Source of the DNA: Allostella vacuolata | GTDB taxonomy: Bacteria > Pseudomonadota > Alphaproteobacteria > ATCC43930 > Allostellaceae | NCBI GenBank assembly: GCA_006739055.1 | Contig: AP019702.1 | Coordinates: 4,365,388-4,429,387 of the forward strand | Direction of reading: 5' to 3' | Length of the DNA: 64,000 nucleotides | Shown: piece after piece, positions 33,889 through 43,600 of the stretch | How the letters are laid out: every line of letters starts with the position of its first letter | Numbering within the stretch: position 1 is the stretch's first letter | Translations under genes and position numbers: made by a program | Notes under the pieces: model-generated | Databases searched by the model: none | The model's input: only the letters and a program-made list of their open reading frames with translations | Told to the model about the DNA's origin: nothing

Positions 33889-36800
33889 CTATCCCAGCAG
33901 GGTCAGGGTCACGGTGTCGGCCTCGAGCCGCAGCTCGCGGGCGACGATCACCAGGCGGCGCGGGGCGGCGAGGCCGACCTCGGGCGCGGTCAGGGCGACG
34001 GTGCGGCCGAGGCGCCAGGTAAGGGCCACCATCGACGCCTCGACCTCGAAGGCGAGTGCCGCCGGCGACAGCAGGGCCAGTTGCCGCGCCGCCTCCGCCG
34101 TCGCGTCCGGGCGGCGGGCGAAGAGGCCCTCGACGAACGCCTCGTCGGCGCCGAGATCGTCCTGCTGCACGGCCGGCGCCTCGTCGAAGCCCTCGCGCCA
34201 CTCGGAGAGCAGGAAGCGGCGCACGGCATCGGGCACGGCCGCGGCGATCTCGGCCGCGCCATGCACCCGCCAGCAGCGCTCCGCGCCGATCCGCCGCCGC
34301 CACAGCGCCGTGCCCACCGGCAGCCGGCGCACGGCCGTGCAGTGCCGCTCGTCGAGCCGGTGGTCGGCCTCCGCCGCCGGGCCGGCGTAGCGCCCGAAGG
34401 TCAGCAGGCCGGCCGGGTCGGTGTCGATCCAGGCGCCGACGGTGGCGTTGATGCGGTCGACCAGGTCGCGGCCGGTCGGGCTCTCCTCCCCCAGCCAGGC
34501 GCCGAGCGGCGCCGGGGCGGCGGCCGCCAGGGCCGCCAGGGCCGGGGCGTCGAGGTCGCCGGTCGACAGCACGAACCCGGTCTCGGCCGCCATGTCGGCG
34601 ATCGGCTCGCGCACCTGCAAGGTCAGGGTGCCGACCGCGGCCACGGTGAAGTTGATCCCGGCATTGAGGCTGGTGCCGGCCAGGCTGACCTGGTCGCCCG
34701 GCTGGATGCCGAGCCCGGCGAAGCTGCCGCCGCCCGCGGTGAAGGTGCGGGTCGCCGCATCGGCCGCGATCGACACCAGCACCGCCGGCCCGGCCTCCAC
34801 ATGCCGGAAGCCGAGCCGGTCGGCGAGCAGCGTGCGCAGCAGGCCCGCCGCCGTCGCCCGGGTCGCGACCGCCGCATCGACCGCCCAGCCGAGCACCGCC
34901 CAGCCATGGCCGCCGGCAGCCGAGGCCCCCCAGCCGCGGGCGAACCCGGACGGGCTGGTGCCCTCGTACTCTGCCAGCAGGCGCAGGGTGGCGCTGCGGG
35001 TCGTGTTTGCGTTGCTGTTCCGCGAGCCGGCCACGAAGAGGGTGGTTCCGGGGGTGAAGGAATGGTGCTCCCCCGTGCCGGCCGCCGGGTCCCCCGACCA
35101 GGGCGCGCCCGCGATCCCGTACCAGATCCGCCCGGCATCGATGTCGACGAACAGGTCGACCGCGTCGCCGTCGGCGTAGCTGTCGCCCAGGTCCGTGTCC
35201 CAGCCCGCATCATGGCGCGGGTTGGCGTTGGCGCCGATCGCCCAGCTCTGGCCGATGGTGTCCCCCAGGCTGAGGGCGATGTCATGATCCACGGTGGCGA
35301 ACCCCATCCGGAACGAGGTGGTGTTGCCCGGGCCGTGCAGGGTGAGCTGGACATGCCACTTGCCGGACGCGAGGCCCAGCGTCGAGCGCACCGTGCCGGC
35401 GAGCGTGTTGTTCCCCGACCCGGACGGGAACGCGAAGGTACGGTCGCCGTTGGAGAGCGTGATGTCCGCGTCCTTGTCGGACGGGTTCCAGGTCGGCTGC
35501 TCGCCCCCGCCGCCGCTCCCGCCCATGTCGCCGCCGACCCCGACGCCGGGGGCATAGGCGGGATCGTCGTCGCCGCCCGGCACCGTGCCGCTGCCGGCCT
35601 CGGTCGAGCCGCCGCCCGCCAGCGCCGCGCCGCCGCCGCCGGCCCCGCCGGTCGACCCGGCCCCGCCGCCGCCGCCCGCGTAGCGCCCGCCACCGCCACC
35701 GCCGCCGCCCGAGTTGTTGCCGCTGCCGCCGGCGCCGCCCTGGCCCGCCAGCCCGTCGCCGCCATCGGCCCCGCCCGACTGGCCGGCCCCGCCGTCGCCG
35801 CCGGCCAGGCTGTCGCCGCCGTCGCCATGGCGCGACCCGCCGTCGCCGCCGTCCGCACCCGCCGCGCCGCCGCCGGGGCCGCCCGCCGCCTCGCCGGAGC
35901 CGCCACCGCCGCCCGGCGCCACCAGGACCGGGTCCAGGTCGCGCAGGATGCCGGCCGCACCGCCGCCGCCGCCGCCGGCATACACGGCACCCAGCCCGCC
36001 GTCGCCGCCCGGCGACAGGCCAGGCGAGGCACCGCCCGCCCCGCCGGCGACGCCACCCTCGCCGGCCCCGCCAGCGCCCGGCACCACCACCCGCAGCACC
36101 TCGCCCGGGGTGACCGCCAGCACCGCGTCGACGAAGCCGCCACCCCCACCGGGAAGCCGGTCGCCCCCCCGCCCCGCCATGGCCGCCGCCCGCACCCCAC
36201 AGGCGCGCGCGCAGAGCCGTGATGCCGGGCGGCACCTGGAAGGTGTAGAGGCCGGGGACGGCGAACACCCGTTCGCCCGCCGTCGCCCCCAGGCCCGCCT
36301 CCATGCTCACGGTCAGCGGATATTGCGGGCGCGAGGCGACCCACAGCGCGCCCTCGGCCCCATCGACGAACGCCTCGCCCGGGCCGGGCGGGAAGGATTC
36401 CGCCCGGTCGAGCGCCGCCCCGCCGTCGAACACGCCATGGCCGGCGGCAGGATCGACCCGGACCGGCGCATCGGACAGGCGGTAGAGCCACAGGCCCTGC
36501 ACCGAATCGAGCGCCGGCGGCGCCACATGGCGCACGCTGCCGAGTGCCACCGGCAGGTTCTTGGCCGCCAGCTCGGCCGGGCCGGCATAGGGGCGCAGCC
36601 AGATCGACCAGTCGGCATGGGTGCCGGCGCCGGCGGCCTCGGCCACGTCGACCACGAGCTCGCCCAGCGCCTCGGTCCAGCTCGTCACCCGGCCGGCCAT
36701 CCAGGTACCGGCCAGGTCGCCGGTGCGGGCGATGCGCACCGGGTCGTCGGCCACCGCGTCCGGCTCCTGGCGCAGGGTGACGCCGTCGACGGTGCCGACG

Positions 36801-39577
36801 AAGGCGGCATCGGCCAGGAAGCCGATCCGGCTGGTCGCGCCGGCCGCGACGAAGCCAGGGCGCAGGGTGGCCGAGGCGGCGACCGGCTCGCCCAGCGGCT
36901 CGCCGTCCAGCGTCACCTGCAGCGAGCCGGCCGAGCGGGTGACGACGGCGCGCAGGCGATAGGCCTGGCCCGCCGCCGTCGCCGCGTCCTGTTCGAGCGC
37001 GGACGCGGTGCCGGCGGCCTTGGCGGCAGCACCCGACGCGTGGGTCCAGCCGGCCCCGGCCGACCAGCCGGCGAGCGAGCCCGCGAAGCTGCCGTTGGTC
37101 GCCAGGTCCGGCAGGGTGAAGCTGCGGCTGCCGGCGCCGACGGTGACGGAACTGGCCGAGGCGAGCAGCACCCGGTCGCCGCCGAACACCTGCTGCTGCA
37201 CCGGCCGGTCGAGGCGGCGCAGCCGGTCGCGCAGCTGGAAGCTGGCCCGGCCGCCGTCGAAGGTCGCGTCCTCGACCAGGCCGGTGAAGACCGGGCGGAA
37301 ATCGTCCCAGCCCCAGGCCGGGTGGCCGACCAGCACCTGGGCGCGGCGCCAGCGGAAGTGCCAGCGCCGGGCGCCCGAGCCGGTCGCCGCCGTCGCCAGC
37401 GGGTCGAGCGCGCCGTCGGCATTCTCCACCACCGCCACGCCGCGGGCGGGCTCCGAGCGGCCGAACAGCTCGGTTGCGGCCCAGAGCGCGCGGCGCAGCT
37501 GCAGGTCGGCCAGGCGCCCCGGCAGGCGGGTGCTGGGCAGGGAGTCGCCGGGCCGGGTGGTGTAGTCGCCGGCCGACCAGCGCAGCGGCACCACTGCGCC
37601 GGCCTCCGCGTCCCAGGCGTCGATCACCAGCGCCCATTCGATGGCGCCCGCCGCCGGCGCCAGCAGGGCGTCGAGATCGCCCGGCGGCGGCACCGGCCGG
37701 CGCAGCGGCGCGCCGGCGACGATGGTGGCGGGGCTGCCCTCGAGCGTCACCTCGGCGCCGGTCGCCACGGTCAGGACGGCGCCATCGCCGACGGTCAACG
37801 TCACCTGGCCGCCCTCGAGCGCGACCTCGGCCGCGCTCGCCACCAGCGCCTCGGCGGTAGCGACGGTGGCGACGCCGCCCTCGAGCGCGACCTCGGCCGC
37901 CGCCGCGTCGACCACCACGCCGGCGCCGGTGCGGAGATCGGCGACGCCGCCGGCCGCCTCCGTCTCTGCGGCGGCGACCTCGGCCAGCATGCCGGCGCCG
38001 GCCGACACCGTCGGCGCCGCCCCCTCGGCGACGAGATCCGCGGCCGCTGCCGCCTCGATCAGGGCGCCGGTGCCGGCGACCAGATCCGCCGCGCCGCCCT
38101 CCGCCTCGACCGCCGCGCCCTCGGCCGCCAGCACGGCGCCGGTGCCGGCCAGGACCGCCGCGGCGGAGCCCGCGCTCTCGACGTCGGCGGCGGCGATCGT
38201 CGGCGTCACCCCCGCCAGGAGGGACGCCGCACCGCCCTCGGCCGCCGCATCGGCTGCCGCGGCCACCGTCAGCACCGCACCCGACCCGGCCAGCAGCGCG
38301 GCCTGGCCGCCCGCCGCCTCGATGTCGGCCGCCCCGGCCGCGACCAGCATCTGGCCCGCCAGCAGGACAGCGATCGCGCCCTCGATCAGGGTCTCGGCCG
38401 CCTCGGCGACCATCTCGGCCCCGCCGGCCAGCAGGTCGACCAGCCCGCCCCAAAGCTCGACCTCGGCCGGCCCCGCCACCTCCAGCACAACCCCGGAACC
38501 GACCACCAGATCGACGGCCCCGCCGGCCAGCTCCGCCGCGCCGTCGCCGGCCGTCAGGACGCTGCCGGTGCCGGCCAGGACCGCGGCAACGGCACCCTCG
38601 ATCTCGACCTCGGCGGCCGCTGCCACGGCCGGGGCCACCCCGGCCATGACCGCCGCGGCCCCGCCCTCGGCCTCGACCGCCGCCGCGGCGGCGGCCGACA
38701 GCAGCTGCCCGGACCCGGCCAGCACGGCGGCCGCGCCGCCCGCCGCCTCGGCGGCACCCGCCTGCGCGGTCAGCAGGACCCCGGCCAGCAGGGCCGCCGC
38801 CGCCCCCTCCGCGTCGACATCCGCGGCGCCCGCGATCGTCTCCTCGTACGGGGTCGAGGGGTCCTCGTAGAGGATGACGAGGCGGCCCGGGTTGCCTGGC
38901 GCCGGACTGCTGCCGCTGCCGAGACCGCCGCGGCCCGCCAGATCCGCATAGTCTACGTCGTCGTTGTTGCCTGCCTCCCGGCCGGACCCACTCTCGGTCG
39001 AGCCTCCTGCCGGCACGAGGGCCGAGCCACCGCCTACGGTGGTAGCATTGCCGCCGGCCGTGACACTGCCTCCGACGCTACCGCCTGCGGATGGTGTCCC
39101 GCCCTTGCCATCCGCCGATCCGGTGCCGTTTCCGCCGGTTGTGCCACCGCCCACGCCCCCGCGGCCGGTGCCTGCATTCAGCGGGTCCGCCCCGGCACCG
39201 CCGCCGCCCGGGGCGACAATCAGCCGGGTCGAGCCGCGGCGCAGACCGGATGCGCCGCCGCCCCCCGACCCGAAGACCAGCCCGGACTGCGTGCCGCCAT
39301 TTCCGCCCGGCGATATCTCCGACTCACCGCCGAGCCGGAGGCCAGAGCCGAACAGGTAGCCGCCCTGGCCACCTCCCCCGACGGTGCCGCGGAGCGTTTC
39401 ACCTGGCGTGACCGAGAGTAGCGCCTCGACATAGCCCGCCCCGCCGCCATACACGGGGACGAGATATCCGTCGCTGCCGCCACCACCCGCGCCCCAGCAC
39501 TTGACCAGGATCTCGGTCACGCCGGCTGGCACGACCCAGTCAAAGGAACCGGCGGCATCGAAGGCGACGGAGGCCAT
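33889..39577 (-). CDS. Giant Gly/Ala-rich tail-tip or receptor-binding protein (two frames joined by a shift)
   Basis: About 1,895 residues if the two frames are joined at the 7-G tract (36164-36170). Order: an N-terminal glycine-rich beta domain (WVVPAGVTEILVKCWGAGGG); a stretch of about 390 residues of Ala/Val/Glu/Gly tandem repeats; a tail-tip-like domain (IEWALVIDAWDAEAGAVVPL onward); a second glycine-rich domain (VPPGITALRARLWGAGGG); a SPRY-like domain (GDRTFAFPSGSGNN to the NSNANTTRSATLRLL segment); and a C-terminal tail-protein region. It lies after the tape measure gene, where tail-tip and fibre genes sit, so it probably contacts the host. Each frame alone reads to poor Arg/Gly-rich sequence past the shift. 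Confidence 0.7.
36164..36170 (-). repeat. Homopolymer of 7 G (coding strand) at the tail-tip frame change
   Basis: Seven C on the plus strand. Upstream sequence reads sensibly in one frame (ending LWGAGGGHGGAGG) and downstream sequence in the +1 frame (DRLPGGGGGFVD). One G fewer would join them. It may be a sequencing error, a phase-variable tract or a real mutation. Confidence 0.75.
37700..38845 (-). repeat. Ala-rich coding tandem repeat inside the tail-tip gene
   Basis: About 18-20 degenerate units of roughly 18-22 codons, each of the pattern VEAEGGAAAVLAGTGAVLTA with Ala, Val, Leu, Glu and Gly exchanges. The repeated unit alternates short beta-like hydrophobic runs and Gly turns. Boundaries are approximate. 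Confidence 0.65.
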
Positions 39578-39597
39578 GGCGCGGACCTATCGCTGCA

Positions 39598-40035
39598 TCA
39601 CGACGGCGGCCGGTGGCGCCACCAGCCGTTGGTCGCATGCGGGCTGACCTTGAAGGGCCCCGCGGTCGAGGTCGCCGACCCGCCCGAGCTGTTGAGGTCG
39701 ACATGGCCCATGATGTATTTCGGCGTCGTCGTGTTGTTGATGATCACGCCGTACTTTGCCGCGATATCGACCTCCGCCCCGAAATCCGCGGGGGCAGAGG
39801 TCCAGACCACCGTCTTGCCGGTCAGGGTCGCCGACACCGAGGTCAGCGTCTCCCGGGCATAGTCCCCGCCCGACAGCTCGTCGGTGACGTCGTCCAGGTC
39901 GATGTCGGCCTCGTCATCCGGCACATAGTCGGACGTGGTCAGCAGCATGAAGAACTCGTCGGCCTCGAGGTCGATTTTCTTGGTGGCCAGCGCCCCGAGG
40001 GCGGCGGCGTGGTAGACGAAGGCTCCGGCGGCCAT
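39598..40035 (-). CDS. Phage tail-region hypothetical protein
   Basis: 145 residues: AAGAFVYHAAALGALATKKI, an acidic stretch VPDDEADIDLDDVTDELSGG, then beta-rich sequence (TLTGKTVVWTSAPADFGAEV, KYGVIINNTTTPKYIMGHVD). This pattern is common in small proteins next to tail fibre genes of prophages, of unknown function. It starts 41 bp after the prim-pol-like gene and ends 20 bp before the tail-tip start. Confidence 0.6.
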   Translation of the reverse strand: MAAGAFVYHAAALGALATKKIDLEADEFFMLLTTSDYVPDDEADIDLDDVTDELSGGDYARETLTSVSATLTGKTVVWTSAPADFGAEVDIAAKYGVIINNTTTPKYIMGHVDLNSSGGSATSTAGPFKVSPHATNGWWRHRPPS

Positions 40036-40076
40036 GGTGGTGGTCTCCTGTCAGGTCTGAGGGTGGCGGCCGCGGC

Positions 40077-40580
40077 TCAGCGCCGCTCGATGCGGGCGAG
40101 CAGCCAGGCCGGCGCTGGCGCGAAGGGCAGCGCCTCGGACGGCGCCGGGTCCCATTCGTAGAGGCGGCCGGAGGGGTGGATGGAGCCGGGCGCCATCGCG
40201 TAGCGGCCATCGCCCAGGATGTCCGTGTCGGCCGGCCGATTGGCCTTGAGGATGCGCCGGCAGGCGAAGCCCGGATGCTGGAAGTACAGGTGCCAGCCGG
40301 TCAGCGTCCGCACGCGCGGCGTCTCCGGGATCTCCGTCCCGCTGGCGAGCGCGGACCGGAGCGCCGCCTCGGTCAGGTCGAGGACCAGCACCCCGCTCGG
40401 CGCTCCGGTGACGATGCCGGCATTGAGGTCGAGCCGGGCGCTCCACGCCTCCAGCTCCGGCGCGGTCGGCGCGCGCTCCGCATAGATGGTCCAGCCCGCG
40501 GTGCGCGGCGCCTTGGAGGCGGCGGGCAGCGCGAACGCCCGCAGCCCGAGGCCGGCGAGGCCGGCCCAGTCGATTGCCAT
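40077..40580 (-). CDS. Prim-pol-like (AEP) domain protein with a lost catalytic acid, inside the tail module
   Basis: 167 residues that clearly resemble the N-terminal domain of bifunctional DNA primase/polymerases and the prophage's own enzyme at 59954-60895: AIDWAGLAGLGLRAFAL, VRTLTGWHLYFQH, GDGRYAMAPGSIHPSG. The usual metal-binding DxD is D68-L-T70 here (D67-T-D69 in the other protein), so one catalytic acid is missing. It has no helicase or other domain. It sits between tape measure and tail-tip genes, an unexpected place for a replication fold. Probably catalytically inactive and put to a new use; what that is cannot be told. Confidence 0.75.
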   Translation of the reverse strand: MAIDWAGLAGLGLRAFALPAASKAPRTAGWTIYAERAPTAPELEAWSARLDLNAGIVTGAPSGVLVLDLTEAALRSALASGTEIPETPRVRTLTGWHLYFQHPGFACRRILKANRPADTDILGDGRYAMAPGSIHPSGRLYEWDPAPSEALPFAPAPAWLLARIERR

Positions 40581-40607
40581 GAGGATGCTCCTGTCGGGTT
40601 GAGAGGG

Positions 40608-43600
40608 TCAGCGGGAACGGGTGCCGCCGACGGTGCGGCCGTCGGCGATGACGATGCGGAGATCGGAGCGGATGCCGTTGAGGGCGGCGACGGCCAGGCT
40701 CAGCTGGGCCTCCAGCTGCGCCACCCGCGCCTCCAGCCGGGCCGCATCCTGCCGCGCGGCGGCGTCGGCGCGGGCGCGCTCGGCCCGCCAGGCATCGAGC
40801 GAGCGGACGGTGCCGCCGCCCGCGCCCTCGTCGTTGCCGGTGCGGGCGACCAGGCTGTCGAACCAGCGGGTCTGCTCGACCGTCAGGACCCGCTCGCCCG
40901 GGGTGAGCCAGGCGGGCAGGCTGTCGCGGCCCGGGGTGGTGAGGCCGGGGACGTGCGGCGCCAGGCCGCCGCCCGCGTAGGCGATGCCGAAATGGCCGTA
41001 GGGCACCTCGGCCCGCTCGCGCAGCTCGTCGATGAATTTGTACCAGCGCGGCAGGACCGGGGTGCCGCCCGGCGAGAGAAAGGCCGTGTGGCCGCCCTGG
41101 CTGAACACGCCGAGATAGCCCGCGTCGCGCGCCGCCGAGAAATAGGCGGCGTTGGTGAGGCCGAGGCCGGAGGCGTGGGCCGCCTGGGCCCAGTCGTAGC
41201 CCTCGCGCTCGGTGATGCTGCCGTCGGCCATCAGCGACGCGGCCTGCTGCGGGAACATCCGCAGCAGGAACTGCTGGGCCGTCTCGTTGGCGCCGCGGCC
41301 GAGACCGGTGAAACCGAACGCATACTGCCCGCCCGGCGCCGGGATCGGCGGCGCCCCGCCGCCGTCGCCGCCGGTGCCGGGCGTGCCGCCCCCGCCGGTG
41401 CCCGGTGTGCCGCCGTCGCCGCCGGTGCCGGGCGTGCCGGCGCCGGGCGTGCCGCCGCCCTGGATCCGGCGCAGCTCGTCGGCCAGGCGCGCCAGGTCCT
41501 CGCGGACCCCGCCCAGCAGCGCGTTGGCGGCCTCGGCCGCGTCGAGCTGCTGCGATTCGATCGAGCGGGTCCGGGTCTCGCCGGCGGTCAGGCCCTCGAT
41601 CGAGCGGGTGAAGATGGCGACCGACTGCGAGGAGGAGCCGAAGACGGTCCGGGCCAGCTCCTGCACCCGGGCCGCCGCCTGCTGCAGCTCGCGCGCCGCC
41701 TCCGGCGCGTCGTCGCCGGCGGCCAGCACCCGGGCGAGTGCGGCTGCCTCCTGCCGGCGGGCCTCGGCCAGCTGCGCCTCGGGCGACAGGGGCGAGGTCG
41801 ACCCGGTCAGCAGCCCCTCGCGGAACTGGCGCAGGCCGCCGGCCGTCTGGCCCAGGGTCTGCGCCAGGCGCTCGGCCGCGGTGGCTGCGTCCTGGTGGCC
41901 GCGCTCCAGCAGCTGCAGCGAGGTGATCTCGGACTGCAGGGCGCGCGCCAGCTCGGTAACGGCAGCGGCGTCGGACGAGCCGTCGCCGGGCAGCGATTCC
42001 GGGCTGGGCTCGGCCGCCTGGCGGGTCTGCCAGCGGCTGAACAGCTCGGCGGCGAAGCTCTCGACTGCCAGGCGCTCGTCGGTCGAGAAGACCCCGCTGC
42101 GCTGGTTGGCCAGCGCCCGGGCGTAGACGTCATCCAGCGCCGACTTGCTGCCGCCGCGGGCGCCCTCGATCGCGTTGACCAGGCCGGAAAAAGCGCCGCC
42201 GCCGGACGGGATCTCGTAGCGCGAGCCGACCAGGCCGTAGAGGAACGAGTCGGCCGGGGGCTGGTAGCCGCTGCCGTAGATGGCCCGGTTGTAGCTGTCG
42301 GCCGACTGCATCTCGACGGCGATCGCCGCCTGGCGGGCGGACGCCGTGATCTTGGCCGAGGCCGCCGCCATCATCTGGGCGGCCTCCTCCGCGCTGCCGG
42401 CGACGGCCTCGATCGTCGGGCGGAAGGCTTCCATCGCCGCCTCGGCGGTGCGGGTCGCCTCGGCCACCGCGTCGACCGGCGCATCGACGCCGAGGATCGA
42501 GCGGACGAAACCACGCAACGCGTCGTCAGCCCGGGTGGTGCCGTCGGCCGCCTGCTCCGTGCCGAGGCCGAGGGCCGCCATCCGGTCCTGGAAATCGCGG
42601 ACCTGGGCCGTCCAGCCCTCGCCCAGCTGGCGCCCGGCATCGGCGGCGGCGCGCATGCGGACGGCCACCGGGTCGGCCATGCGGCCCAGCTCGGCCAGGC
42701 CGTCGACGGCGGCGGCGAACGAGCGGTCGGCATCGAGCTGGGCGAAACTCTCGGCCTTGCTGCCGAGCATCGCGATGGCGACGTCCCGGGCCGACTGGCT
42801 GGCGTCCGGCGACGTCGCCGCGGCCGCGAATCCGCCCTTGATCGCCTCGACGACGACCCGCTCGGCCGCGGCCTGCATGCCGGCGGCATCCTCGCCGGCA
42901 TCGACCCACAGGCGGTTTTCGATCCCCTGTCCGGGGTCATAAAAGAGGCGGCTGCCCTCCTTGTTGCCGACCGTCGAGCCGACGACGGCCGCCGGGTCGA
43001 AGCCGACCCCGTAGGCCCGGGAGGCGCGGGCGAGCGCGGTCTGCAGGTCGGCCGCGACCGCATCCATGGCGGCGATGCGGTCCGGGTGCTTGGTGCCCTC
43101 GAAAAAGTTGGTGAAGCCGTCGTCGAGGCGGAACGAGGATTCCGCGCCCTTGTTGGACGGCTTCTGATTGAACAGCCCGCCCAGCAGCAGCGGCAGGGCG
43201 ATGCCGGCAATGGGCAGGGCGATCGAGCCGAGCGAGCCCAGCGTGCCGGCCGCGGCCGTCGCCGACTGGGCCGCGGTCAGCGGCCCGGTGAAGCCCGAGG
43301 CGAAGGCGCCCGACCCGGTCAGGTAGGAGAGCGCGTTGCCGATCGTCGGCAGGCCGAGCGCGCCGCCGGCCGAGCCCAGCAGCGAGCTGCCATTGCCGAG
43401 GATGCCGGACAGGAGCGAGCCGGCCTCGCCCACCAGCGGGCGGATCACCGCGGCCTGGATCGCCCCGCCGACCGCGTCGCCGGCCAGGCCCTTGAGCGCG
43501 CCGCCGAAATCGGCCTGGCCGAGGCCCTCGAACAGCGCGACCCGGAACACGTCGCCGAGCCGGTCGAAGGAGCGCTCGAAGAACCGCTCCAGGTCTTTCG

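Noticed and set aside
35282-36180. First tail-tip frame continuing past the 7-G tract as a natural C-terminus
   Set aside because: It becomes Arg/Gly/Ala low-complexity, while the other frame encodes structured sequence.
33856-39421. Long rightward frames opposite the tail-tip gene
   Set aside because: Pro/Ser/Arg-rich antisense of a Gly/Ala-rich gene; no independent support.
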